This document shows, piece after piece, positions 46,316 to 58,359 of a stretch of 64,000 nt of DNA. The stretch's first letter is position 1, and the number at the start of each line of letters is the position of its first letter. The notes below the pieces were generated by a model, which was not told where the DNA came from, ran no database searches, and saw only the letters and a list, made by a program, of their open reading frames with translations. Source of the stretch: Sipunculus nudus (lineage: Eukaryota > Annelida > Sipuncula > Golfingiida > Sipunculidae); NCBI GenBank assembly GCA_026874595.1, contig CM049318.1:11143241-11207240 (forward strand), written 5' to 3'. Position numbers and translations under genes: made by a program.

Positions 46316-48707
46316 GTTTTTAGCTCAGCTGACTGAAAGTCATCTGAGCTATAGCGATCACTCTTTGTCCGTCGTCCGTCTGTCCGTCTGTCCGTCCGTT
46401 AACCAGGCACAAATCGTAACCGCTGGACCTAGAACCTTGTAACTTGGGATTCTGAGAGGTCCATAAAAAATCTCCTTGGAAACCAGAAATTAGGTCTCTG
46501 TTACCCATATCCTTCGAGCTATGTGGCCCCAAAGTACCCCCCAGAAAAGGCAAAAATTTCATACAAAAACTTCAATATCTCATTAACTACTTGACTGATG
46601 GTCATGATTTTTGGCATACATATTGATCATGAGATGTTACATCACTTCCTGCAGACTGGTGGCGCCACCTGTATTTTTCGATTTTTTACAAATTTTTTTC
46701 TCTATTTTTGAGACCTTTAAAAATGTGAACATCTGTTAACAAGGCACATATCATAAAGACTGGACTTAGAATCTTAATTCTTGACACACTGAGAGGTCCA
46801 TGAAAAATCTCCTTGGAAACCAGAAATTAGGTCTCTGTTACCCATATCCTTTGAGCTATGGGGCCCCAAAGTACCCCCCAGAATAGTAAAAAATTTCATA
46901 CAAAAACTTCAATATCTCAATAACTACATCACTGATGGTCTTCATTTTTGGCATACATATTGATCATGAGATGTTCAATCAGTTCCTGCAGACTGGTGGC
47001 GCCACCTGTACTGTTTGATTTTTTACGATTTTTTCCTCTATTTTTGAGACCTTTGAGGATGCTGTCATCTGTAAGCGTGGCACAAATCGTAACGACTGGA
47101 CCTAGAATCTTCATTTTCGAGACACTGAGAGACCTATGAAAAGTCTCCATTGAAACCAGAAATTAGGTCTCTGTTACCCATATCCTTAGAGCTATAGGGC
47201 TCCGAAGTATCCCTCAGAATAATGGACAATTTGATACAAAAACTGAAGTATCTGCACAACTAATGCAGAGATCACCATGATTTTTTGCATGGATATTGAC
47301 CATTAAGTGTTTTTATTAGTTTCTGCAGACTGGTGGAGCCACCCGTATTTTTGTATCCGCCTAAACGAAGTTTTGCCGATACTATGTTTTTGACCGAGTT
47401 CCTCCGCCGCCGCGGCGTTCGTTTCCAGAGAGCTCCTCGGAGACTAATGGACCGATTTTTCCCAAACTTACACATATTATCGGGTCACATGTGAACTGGT
47501 GCCTAACCAATTCGCATTGACCTCTGACCTTTCCTCTCTATCCAGTGTCCATTTGTGGGTCTGTTTCCACTCATAAACCCTCATATCTCGGGAACCATTT
47601 GATCGATCAGGAAATAAAATTGATACAAATGTAGCCCTTGGATTGCTTTATAACATACACAAAAAATGGTGGCGCCACCTGTAACCATGTTTGCACAGTG
47701 TCCATCTGTTCATCTGCCTTGGGTTAAAATCACTCATATCTCTGCAGTGAATTGACTAATTCACCTGAAATTCGTCATGTGTATACATCCAGGAAAGCTT
47801 TCTTGATTTTACGACAGGTGGCGCCACCTACGTTCACGTTCACGCTGATGACATCCAAGCTTATATCTCGGGAACCGTTTGACCGATCAGGAAATAAAAT
47901 TTATACAAATGTAGCCCTTTGATAGCTCTGTAACATACACAAAAAATGGTGGCGCCACCTGTAACAATGTTTGCACAGCGTCTGTCTGTTAGTCTGACGT
48001 GGCCTAAAATTACTCATTTCTCTGTAGTGGTTCGACATAACTGCCTAAAATTTTGCAGGTTTATACATCGTGGACAGCTTTCTTGATTTTATGACAGGTG
48101 GCGCCACCTACATTCTAGTTAACGCTGGACACATCCAAGCTCATATCTCAGGAACCATTTGACCAATTGGGCCAAAATTGTGCATGTGTTTAGATCTCAC
48201 ATAGGTCTTTATCATACACAAAACTGGAGGGGTTACCTGCAAAGATTTTTGCACAGTGTTTGTCTGTTTGTCTGCCATGGGCAAAAATCGCTCATATACA
48301 TGTAGTGGTTTGACTTTTCTGCCTAAAATTTTGCAGGTGTATACAACTTGGACAGCTTTCTGGATTTGTGGTAGGTGGCACAACCTACATACACATTTAG
48401 GCTGCACACATCCATGCTAATATGCAACATACCTCACTCTATTTCCCCTTGCCACTCAATCCATGCCTCACTATCCGATTTTGGCAGATACATGTAGTCA
48501 CTTGTCGGTTACCCGTATTCTAGTTTTAAAAGTTTACACATTTCTCTCTATTTTTGAGATATATAAATACAGACTTAATCTTAGCCTGTTGGTTAATCTG
48601 TTTGATGCTTCAGTTGAATGGGTATATACTACCATTCTGATGATAAAATTTCCTTTTGCGAATCTCTTCCCAGTCAGCTGAGCGTCATGACCCATGGGTC
48701 ACTTGTT
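46316..48707. mobile_element. Helentron-like (HINE) element, copy 1, carrying a nested Helitron A
   Basis: Begins TTTTTAGCTCAGCTGACTG with an immediate stem-loop partner AGTCATCTGAGCTA. Near the end is the inverted CAGTCAGCTGAGC, then the palindrome GACCCATGGGTC and ACTTG|TT. Subterminal inverted repeats, a 3' stem-loop and T-rich flanks match non-autonomous Helentrons. It contains three tandem units of about 336 bp (GGCACAAATCGTAACCGCTGGA and relatives near 46407, 46743 and 47080), a GTCC/GTCT microsatellite (46368-46400) and GGTGGCGCCACC near each unit. It is interrupted by 47356-48523. Confidence 0.7.
47356..48523. mobile_element. Non-autonomous Helitron, family A, copy 2 (nested)
   Basis: A|TCCGCC start with stem CCGCCTAAAC/GTTTTGCCG and CTAG|T end. 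The 3' hairpin is degenerate (GTAGTCA / CGGTTAC). It lies between A and T of a Helentron-like unit: the flanks TGGAGCCACCCGTATTTTT and TCTCTCTATTTTTGAGA rejoin to the uninterrupted sequence seen at 46660-46710, with no target duplication. It keeps TGACCTCTGACCT at 47518-47530. Confidence 0.8.
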
Positions 48708-49620
48708 CATGTTACAGGTCCCTCCAAGCAAGGAGATTACAGATTGGAGTATCAACTGTCAGAAGCCTCAAGTGTCAGTGGTGCGCTAATTGCAATTAAG
48801 ACCTGATAAGCCCATTAACTCTATTGTGCGCCTATTGTGCGGCGGTGTCAGGCGCAGCGGCTGCACAGCCTTTGATAAATCGAGTCTGCTAAATGTGACT
48901 TCCGCAGTCAGCTGTAGCTCGCTGAAGCGGTGAGCGATATATCCAGTAACTGAGGGTTAAAAAAAAGGAATAACATTAACCGGAATAATGAATGCTCAAA
49001 TGGTTTGTTTTGTCAAGAATTATGCATTACAAATATATCTAGAGAGGTCTTGTGTTGAGGAATCACTAGATCGCTTTTGGGATAGATGTGGTCACACTGC
49101 ATCAACTTCTGCTGTGATTCATGACGGACAACTGTTAAAAGTAAACCTTACTTTCCCAGAATAACTTCGGAATTATAAAAATTTACATCAGTTCCCACAC
49201 TTCTGACATATATTAATGATTAGCCTTGTATTATAGTGTTCCGACGTTTAATTTGACGTTTATAACAGGATGACTATCATTTTGATGGATAACAGTGAGC
49301 CATCGCCCGCTCTGTTACTGACAGCATTGTTCTCGTACTATGGCCCATGTTTACTGCAGCCGGGAATTAACAAGATGTTCTGAAGTCACACCGAAGGGGG
49401 GTTTCAATTAGCGCTTGGCTAATTATCAGGGGCATCTCTGTGTGCCTTTGAGCAGCGAGTTTTATGACCCCCGTCAGCAACATTTGACACGGCCAGACTC
49501 TCACTTGATACTCCAGTCTGTAATCTCCTTGCTCAAAGTACCGCAGGGTGAACTCTCCCCGCCGGACGGTCGGACTCCATCACATATGAATCCATGAAAT
49601 CTGTATGTGTCGGGCTAGTA
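48708..49620. promoter_or_regulatory. GC-richer unique block with homeodomain/GATA/TCF-like motifs, possible regulatory element
   Basis: Non-repetitive and compositionally unlike its neighbours. It contains CTAATTGCAATTAAG (48789), CTGATAAG (48804), CTTTGATAAA (48870) and two TAATTA-type sites near 49408-49430. A 30 bp inverted pair AAGGAGATTACAGA-TGGAGTATCAA lies at 48729 and about 49510-49540. No coding potential is evident. Enhancer function is only inferred from motif content. Confidence 0.3.
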
Positions 49621-50370
49621 CCCCATCATACCTGATGTTATTTATACACATCTGCTGAGAAGTGCATTACACTTCTGTTGTACTCTGAAATACAATGATT
49701 GAATAAAAAAGTTTCAGATATTATTATATCATAAGTTTTAATACTAAATGTAAATTTCAAGTCACCATAATAAAACCAATGTAAGAAATCAGTGCTAAAC
49801 AATAGTGAGAATATCCAACTAAAAATAGGCAAGTGTACTTTAAAGGAATGCTACCCTTAAAGGGTATAATTTAATATCCTTTTTGGATGCCAAAATGTTT
49901 TTGTGGTACAAATATTTTCTGGAATAGAATTTCATAGCTTTGGAGCAGCAACAGCAAAATCCTGATCGCCACAGGTCACCTGCCTTGATCGAAAATTGTG
50001 GAACATGATTATCTAAGGCATCTGTATATTCAAAAGTTCAAAAAAAGCTTCCTAAACACACCACCTGATTTGTTTCAAGTATTTTGACAGTTATAATTTA
50101 AGATACCGTAATGTCTACTTGAATTCATACAGGAAAAAATAATTATTTTTCTCAGTGTGTGAATTATTATATGTAAAATATGAAAAAATAGAATATTGCA
50201 GGAGAGAAGATCGTTTGACACCTGAGAACCGGCGATGGGCGATAATAGATGATGTACGGCAACTCCCATGTTAATTATTATTTAACACTTGTTCGGGAAT
50301 ATTTGTGAGCGCTGCTGGCGACGAAAAAGATATCCAGTTTATCCCGTAACTTGCATTTTATAAACCGGTG

Positions 50371-50415
<45 letters not shown>
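50371..50415. repeat. (TA)n microsatellite
   Basis: About 22 TA units. Confidence 0.95.
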
Positions 50416-50419
<4 letters not shown>

Positions 50420-52569
50420 GGGTTTTAGCCGCGCCGGTCGGGGGTAACCGGGACAGCCTGTACTGCCGGCCGTAACAGACTTAACATTCGTAACCCACAG
50501 ACCGGCACAAAAGATCATAAAGATTGTCAAAAATCCAGCTACCGGCAACAGAACTTCAGTAATTCATTACCCCAAACTGTTTAATTTGTACCTCATTAGT
50601 ATGTTAACAAATTTACTTGATCACGGCTGTGGTGCAAACAAAATTGACAGGAGTCACTGATCACCTTAATATTACACATCAAATAAATTATTGGTAAACA
50701 AACAAGCAACGAAGTGTTTCACAGTTTGGACATGAAAGGAAAACATCATTAGCCAGGGGTCTCTCACGGCCTACAGCAGTGCGTAGCATCTTTAGTGGTA
50801 AGAAAATGGGCTATTGTTTTGTAATACTTCATGGCAACATTTAGTTCATTTACAAACATTATTTGTATGGATTGCAGAATACGCCCTAATAAAATGGTAA
50901 TGGTGATTTTAGGGCGTTAATGAAATTTATTCGGGGTGCCACCTGGCGGCAAGTGAACTTATATTATTACAGCTGTGAATATTTAATCTCAGCAGATTTA
51001 TTTATATATTTCAATAAATTGTTTATTTTACCCGTTTGGTAATTTCAGTGGAAAGAAATAAAGGAAAAAAAATATATGTTTATCATATTTTTAAACTGGG
51101 ACGGGGGAGTAACATAAAAGGGGGAAAAAATTGGTAGGTTTGAACCAGGGGCACTTAGTTTACACTAAAGCAGTTCATGCGCCTTTAACCAAATGGCCAC
51201 AGTAACCAACAAATTACGCGGAAGTTTTTATTTGGGAGATTCTAATAAGATTTATACAGCGGGAAAAAAAAAAAAATTATTTCACGGACATAACCGGGAT
51301 TTATCAAATTAAAACACTTGAAGATAGCGGTATATCCTTTGTAGCTGCGGTTCAAAGCACTCTGACGATCTTCATTTAACCTTTGATGTCTTTTAGCACC
51401 AGGTCATGCCTGTGATCAGCGGTCCGTGCGAGGTTTGTCCCAAGTGGATTACTAGTAAATGATCATCAGCTAATGTGATTTTTGTCCCACTTACAAATCC
51501 TTCTTATTATATTATTAAGTAAACAAAATATTATCGATTAAGACACATTTTTTACCTCGAGTTCTATTGTTCAAATCACATTCATCTGAAGCAAAGATGG
51601 CCCATCGGTATCAGTTAAGCGACAGTTTTTCCTATTTACATACATGAAGTCGCAAATCTGATAAAATTGTTCCGATAAATTATCATGTTACTTCCTCGCA
51701 CTAAGACATAAAGATGTGTTGTTATCAGGTGAACAGCGTAGACATTTGATTCATCTCCGCATGCAAAGCTGTTTTAATCATAGCTACATAACTGTTCATA
51801 CGAACCGCCGGTGGTCACCGGCAATAGCTAATATCGGCACAGTATGTTGGTGTACGAATTCATATATGTAATATGGAAAAATATGATTCAGGAAATTTAA
51901 AGTGTGCGAACTAATGAAGGATACGAACTGATGTAGACATTACGGTAACTTCATTCTTTAATTTTTAGATTACAATTACATTGAAGAAATATTTTCAACA
52001 TATTAAAGGTGTAACCATAAGCAGTGGATTCTGTTTTTTCAGATCTTGAAAGCACAATATCAGTGATTGTAACATTAGTAGTCAAGTTTTAGCAGTTTTA
52101 TATTGGCAGGTTTTTTAAAATTTTGCAAATAACTTAATTTTTTCAGTCTTGCCCAACTTGGCAGGTAGAACCAAACACTAATGTTCAACCCTGGAGGCAC
52201 CTACTAATTGTAGGCAATTGCTTACGTTCTTATGAAGTTTGTTGGCACGTATCTTGTGTCCTGTGTGCATCTGTCTTGCAGACAGTTATATTGTCGGCAT
52301 TAGTCCCAGAATCTGTGTTGATGCATACATGACGATGTCTTGAAAACACTGGTTGTGTATTAGCGTTTCTTCCAGGGTTGGGCAGGTAATACCCAGGCTG
52401 GTAAACCAGGGCGGGTAATACGGTGGACGAACATTTTGGACATGGACATAAAGTCTTCAGACCAACATGTGGGTTTCATGATACAGACTGTTCTTAAAAC
52501 TGTTTGTGTTTATATCTAAATTCCAAATTATTAGGTAGTGTATAAAGCTTATCCTGTCATATTAATTTA
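50416..52569. other. Unique intergenic or intronic DNA, no supported gene
   Basis: No domain, exon or repeat family recognised. A GC-moderate stretch at 51340-51500 with GGATTA and CTTTGATG motifs is the only part that looks non-random. Confidence 0.4.
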
Positions 52570-53458
52570 TCCGCCAAAACAGAGTTTTGCGGATACTATG
52601 TATTCAGCCCACCGCCGCCGCCGTGGCCGCCGCATAGGTGTCCGGAGAACTCCTCCGTAACCGCTGGGCGGAATTTTACGAAACCCGGGATTATGTTCGG
52701 GTCTCATGTGAACTGATGCGCCCCGATTTTGTTTTGACCTCTGACCTTTCCTCTGCCCTCTGCGTCCGTTTGTGCGTCTGTTTCCACACAAAAACCCACA
52801 TATCTCGGGAACTCGGGAAAATTTTTTGCACAAATGTAGCCCTTGGAGAGCTTTATAACATACACAAAAATTGGTGGCGCCACCTGCAACCATGTTTGCA
52901 CAGTGTCCATCTGTTCATCTGCCTTGGGTTAAAATTACTCATATCTCTGCAGTGATTTGACTAATTCACCTGAAATTCTGCATGCTTATACATCCTGGAT
53001 AGCTTTTCTGATTTTATGACAGGTGGCGCCACCTACATTCACGTTTACACTGCAGACATCCAAGCTCATATCTCGGGAACCGTTTGACTGATTGGGCCAA
53101 AATTTTGCATGTGTATAGATCTCACATAGCTCTTTATCATACGCAAAACTGGTGGCGCCACCTTCAACCATTTTTGCACAGCGTCTAATGTTTGTCTGCC
53201 ATGGGCTAAAATCACTCATAAACATATAGTGGTTTGACTTGTCTGCCTCAAATTTTGCATATGTATACAACTTGGACGGCTTTCTGGATTTTGTGGTAGG
53301 TGGCGCAACCTACATACACCATTTGGCTGCAGACATCCATGCTAATATGCAACACTTCACTCTATTTGCCCTTGCCACTCAATCCATGCCTCACTTCACC
53401 CGTTCAACTCTGATTTAGGCAGATACACGTAGTCGCTTGTCGACTACCCGTATTCTAG
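52570..53458. mobile_element. Non-autonomous Helitron, family A, copy 3
   Basis: A|TCCGCCAAAAC...GTTTTGCGGAT start and hairpin GTAGTCG-cttgt-CGACTAC, then CCGTATT and CTAG|T at the end. It has fewer 280 bp units than copy 1. It keeps the DR1 motif TGACCTCTGACCT at 52735-52747 and several GGTGGCGCCACC palindromes. Confidence 0.82.
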
Positions 53459-54857
53459 TTACATATTGATATCACTGTTTAGATGTGATTGGATTGTAAA
53501 CAATTAAGTTAATAACTGAATCTAGATAAACAAAGTCATTTATTCTCAATGTCAGAGCTTCTCATCAGAACCCTATTGCTATGAAAAACATCAGCTTTAA
53601 AGCCTTCTTTGACCCAGTCATTGTTTTACTGTAATGTGCATTGTTGTTCCATTCAACACATATCTAAATAAGATGCATTGAAATAGTAGTTACATAAGGG
53701 CTAGCAAGGCATGACAGCCTGACAGGAGATGTTACAATTGAATCAGGATTACTGAAGAATCCCCTTCACATCCACTACTTAACTCCTTGGTATCTGGATC
53801 TGGTCATTTGCTAACAATTAAAAGTGCACAAGCCCTCCTTTTCAGCCTGGCCATAAATACTGGTAACAATAAGAGGATGTGCACATGGTGTGCACTGCAC
53901 TAGCTAGGTGGCTGAATCAGCAGGTAATGTTTTACCTGATATCAACCTGCCTGTGGTGGATGATCATTACCGTCAGGCTGGGATTATGATACCCTTTTGA
54001 CGCAGATCATTACTGAATTCATGTACAAATCCAAAATAAAGTGATAGCCAATTGCAAGTTTATGACAGCCAGTGGCCACTTCTACATCAATTTGTAAAAA
54101 AAAAACCCACAAAGTAATCCATTTTCACTGAAACAAAAGTGAAATGATAGTTGGGGTATGGAGTACTGTAGGTCGTTACTGCATCTAAAGATTTATGATT
54201 ATTTTCTCTTTTTTTGGGGGGGGGGGGTTAAGTGTATAATTATTAATTTCCTTATATAATAAATATTATATATCAGACATAGCTCTTAAAATAGCATTAT
54301 ATTGACAAATATAAAAGCACAAAATCATATTTACCACTGTATGTAATCATATTCAAGTTTGTTTTGACACTGTATTGCCCATAAAACCGGTAAAACCCAT
54401 AAAACCTGATTTTTGCTTTCATTGTTTCTTTGTCCATAATCACCGTGTATGAAATCTGTGTTGATTAAATCACCTTTGAACCTGTCCGTATAAAAAACTC
54501 CTTCACTGTTTATTACCATAGCAAGTCCAAGGTGACCTACCTGCGTATTAAGGCAAAAATTATGAAAGAGTATTTCAGGAATATCTGTACACTTGTATGT
54601 GTTAGTTCAAGTGGGCTTAGTTTTTGGTTTATGATAAGCTTTTAAAAAATTATAAATTTTGGAGATTTACTTGTTTATACCAGGGCTTAAAGTTTATTAT
54701 ACATTCAGAATCTGTACTGCCAGATGTAGTTGAGATACACTGTGAAATCATATACAGTATGTCCCAGTTATATGCAAGTCATTTAATTGCAATTATAGCT
54801 TATAAATGAATTAATTAGCCTCAACCATTTCCCGTAAAAATTACTTAAAAGTGCACA

Positions 54858-54859
<2 letters not shown>

Positions 54860-54901
<42 letters not shown>
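54860..54901. repeat. (TA)n microsatellite
   Basis: About 21 TA units, followed by ATCACAAATACAAGG. This is similar to the ATCACAAAGCC that follows the TA tract at 24004. Confidence 0.95.
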
Positions 54902-54904
<3 letters not shown>

Positions 54905-55148
54905 AAATACAAGGCTGATGAATGCACATATCTGACTTTTGCAAGTAAATTTATATCTGAGCAAATGGTACTACCAGTAATTATAGCTTTGAAGTATTTG
55001 CTACATTTACTGGGACTTAAATACCATGGTAAACAGCCTGGTTTTAAGCCACGATTGAAAACAGAGATGAAGTTGAGTCAGCTGGTTTTATTACCATGTT
55101 TGATGATAACTAAGCCCAATTAATTGATTATTGGCTGTAATTAGCAGC

Positions 55149-55449
55149 TGCTACTGTGGGTCACTTTGATGAACGTTTAGAGGTAACTTTTAAAGGCATT
55201 ACACCAAAGTTTATTGAAACCACCTTAGATGAATTACATCATACAGAATTTAAAAAATTGAAGAAATGTTTTTCTAAGTTCTTAAGAGTGCCAGATGACT
55301 TGGGTGAGGACTGGGGGGTCTTTGTCTGTTCAGAGTTTGTTCTATTGATTAATGTTACCAACAGAGTTCTCAGTTCTATTTCCGCCTGTACTTCATATTT
55401 AGTACATGTATGTTCCCCTGACTACTTTGCTGCTTTGTTTGAATATTGA
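55149..55449 (+). other. Open frame with weak death-fold (pyrin-like) resemblance, possible exon or relic
   Basis: An acceptor-like TAATTAGCAG precedes an open frame that runs to a stop at 55447, and a GTGAGG donor-like site lies at about 55302. The segment I-E-T-T-L-D-E-L-H-H-T-E-F-K-K-L-K-K resembles helices 1-2 of pyrin-type death folds (L-x-x-L-x-x-x-E-F-K-x-F-K). The length and mixed composition are better than the surrounding chance frames. No partner exon was found, so this stays a weak call. Confidence 0.22.
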
Positions 55450-55473
55450 AGTAGTTATGTAGGACTTAAGTCT

Positions 55474-57180
55474 GGACCTGGACTCGAGTCCACTCTTTTG
55501 GTGACTCAGACCCAGACCAGGACTCGAGTCCACTCTTTAGGTGACTCAGACCCAGACCTGGTCTTGAGTCCACTCTTTTGATGACTCAGACCCAAACCTG
55601 GACTTGAGTCCACTCTTTTGATGACTGAGACCTGGACTTGAGTCCACTCTTTTGGTGACTCAGACCTGGACTTGAGTCCACTCTTTTGGTGACTCAGACC
55701 CAAACCTGGACTCGAGTCCACTCTTTTGGTGACTCAGACCTGGACTTGAGTCCACTCTTTTTGTGACTCAGACCTGGACTTGAGTCCACTCTTTTGGTGA
55801 CTCAGACCCAGACCTGGTCTTGAGTCCACTCTTCTGGTGACTCAGACCCAAACCTGGACTCGAGTCCACTCTTTTTGTGACTCAGACCTGGACTCGAGTC
55901 CACTCTTTTTGTGACTCAGACCTGGACTTGAGTCCACTCTTTTGCTGACTTAGACCTGGACTCGAGTCAACTCTTTTGGTGACTCAGACCTGGACTCGAG
56001 TCCACTCTTTTGGTGACTCAGACCCAGACCTGGTCTTGAGTCCACTCTTCTGGTGACTCAGACCCAAACCTGGACTTGAGTCCACTCTTTTTGTGACTCA
56101 GACCTGGACTTGAGTCCACTCTTTTGCTGACTTAGACCTGGACTCGAGTCAACTCTTTTGGTGACTCAGACCAGGACTCAAGTCCACTCTTTTGGTAACT
56201 CAGACACAGACCAGGACTCGAGTCCACTCTTTTGGTAACTCAGACCCAGACCTGGACTCGAGTCCACTCTTTAGGTGACTCAGACCCAGACCTGGACTCG
56301 AGTCCACTCTTTTGGTAACTCAGACACAGACCAGGACTCGAGTCCACTCTTTAGGTGACTCAGACCCAGACCTGGACTCGAGTCCACTCTTTTGGTAACT
56401 CAGACCCAGACCAGGACTCAAATCCACTCTTTAGGTGACTCAGACCCAGACCTGGACTCGAGTCCACTCTTTTGGTAACTCAGACACAGACCAGGACTCA
56501 AATCCACTCTTTAGGTGACTCAGACCCAGACCTGGACTTGAGTCCACTCTTTAGGGGACTCAGACCTAGACTCGAGTCCACTCTTTTGGTGACTCAGACC
56601 CAGACCTGGACTCGAGTCCACTCTTTTGGTAACTCAGACCCAGACCAGGACTCGAGTCCACTCTTTAGGTGACTCAGACCCAGACCTGGACTCGAGTCCA
56701 CTCTTTAGGTGACTCAGACCCAGACCTGGACTCGAGTCCACTCTTTAGGTGACTCAGACCCAGACCTGGACTCGAGTCCACTCTTTAGGTGACTCAGACC
56801 CAGACCTGGACTCGAGTCCACTCTTTAGGTGACTCAGACACAGACCTGGACTCGAGTCAACTCTTTTGGTGACTCAGACCTAGACTCGAGTCCACTCTTT
56901 AGGTGACTCAGACCCAGACCTGGACTCGAGTCCACTCTTTTGGTAACTCAGACCCAGACCAGGACTCGAGTCCACTCTTTAGGTGACTCAGACCAAGACC
57001 TAGACTCGAGTCCACTCTTTAGGTGACTCAGACCCAGACCTGGACCCGAGTCCACTCTTTTGGTGTCTCAGACCCAGACCTCGACTAGAGTGCCCTCTTC
57101 ACTCTTTTGGTGACACAGACCCAGACCCTCACTCGAGTCCACTCTTTTTGTGACTCAGACCCAGACTTGGACTTGAAGGT
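55474..57180. repeat. Large minisatellite, ~40 bp unit, with AP-1 motif and palindrome
   Basis: About 43 units of GACTCAGACCCAGACC-TGGACTCGAGTCCA-CTCTTTTGGT (40 bp), plus 34 bp variants lacking CAGACC. The 14 bp palindrome TGGACTCGAGTCCA and the TGACTCA heptamer recur through the array. Sub-variants (TTTAGG, TTTTGG, TTTTTG before TGACTCA; GGTAACTCA losing the heptamer) form local blocks, which points to unequal exchange. ORFs across it are by-products. Confidence 0.92.
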
Positions 57181-57510
57181 GTCGGACATGTGGGTGAGGA
57201 CTTGACAAATTAGGTCTAGACCAGTCCATTATGTCTCTCGAGTAAAATAGATGTTGGCCAACTACTACTTGTAATAGAATATTACAAAAATATTACAAAC
57301 ACTATATATAACACGCTTTGCTTAGCATCAGGAGTTACAAATTTAAAATTAAGCATTATAGTAAAAGCATGTGTGAACTGACTTAAAAAATGTACCTGAT
57401 AATCTAAAAATTTCCATTTTAAATTTCTTTTAAGGATATTTGTACTAGGTTCCAAATTAAATGACTCAGACTTCAAAAAGGTCCACTTAGACTTGAACCT
57501 CAAGGATTGG

Positions 57511-57648
57511 ACTCGAGTGGCCAGGACTCAGATGGTGTGGACTCGAGTGGCCAGGACTCAGATGGTGTGGCCAGGACTCAGATGGTGTGGCCAGGACTCA
57601 GATGGTGTGGCCAGGACTTGCACTTGGACTCAGATGGTGTGGACTCTT
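57511..57648. repeat. Short 20/30 bp tandem repeat related to the large minisatellite
   Basis: ACTCGAGTGG-CCAGGACTCAGATGGTGTGG twice (30 bp), then CCAGGACTCAGATGGTGTGG in further 20 bp units. Shares ACTCGAGT and GGACTCAGA with the array 330 bp to the left, so probably a side branch of it. Confidence 0.8.
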
Positions 57649-58019
57649 TTGAAGTCCGTATCTTTAAAATCAAATTTATACCCAAAATACATGCATATAT
57701 TGTCCAGGATATGACCAAAAATTTTCCATGCATTTCATGTTGAAAAAAACATTCATAAATCTTTCATTATTGCATCATACCCTAAAGGGACTTGCATTAA
57801 AAAGTTATATTGTTTCTGCCAGTAAGGTATGATGTGTTCACTTGATTTGTTTGTTGGTTTGTCTGGTCTTGCAATATCATACAAAAACAGTTATAATGAA
57901 GATATTCATATGAAATGTTGTGGAGGGTAAAGCCCAGGGATAAATCCATTAAAAGTCCAATAGGAGGTATTCTTGATAATCATAGTACATTTGTAATTAA
58001 AAGTATGAACTCTACAGGA

Positions 58020-58230
58020 TTAATGTATGTAGACCAGGAGGATGGTCATGAACAGAAAGGGTTAATGTATGTAGACCAGGAGGCTGGTCATGAACAGTAA
58101 AGGGTTAATGTATGTAGACCAGGAGGATGGTCATGAACAGTAAAGGGTTAATGTATGTAGAGCAGTAGGATGGTCATGAACAGTAAAGAGTTAATGTATG
58201 TAGACCAGAAGGATGATCATGAACAGTTCA
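58020..58230. repeat. 42-43 bp minisatellite, 5 copies
   Basis: TTAATGTATGTAGACCAGGAGG-ATGGTCATGAACAGTAAAGGG repeated five times, the first unit 42 bp and the next three 43 bp. Confidence 0.9.
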
Positions 58231-58359
58231 TAGCGGAGAATTTATACATCTGCTCCCTTTAAGTCATTTTAGCTATTACAATTACCCTTTGGCAATCAAA
58301 CTGTTTACAGGACACAACTGAGGATGTTCCGACTTATTACTGGACATTCAGGCTGCCTC

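Noticed and set aside
55506-56672. Repeat-protein-like ORFs in the 40 bp array
   Set aside because: Mixed 40 and 34 bp units break the frame, and both strands show similar frames; satellite DNA explains them.
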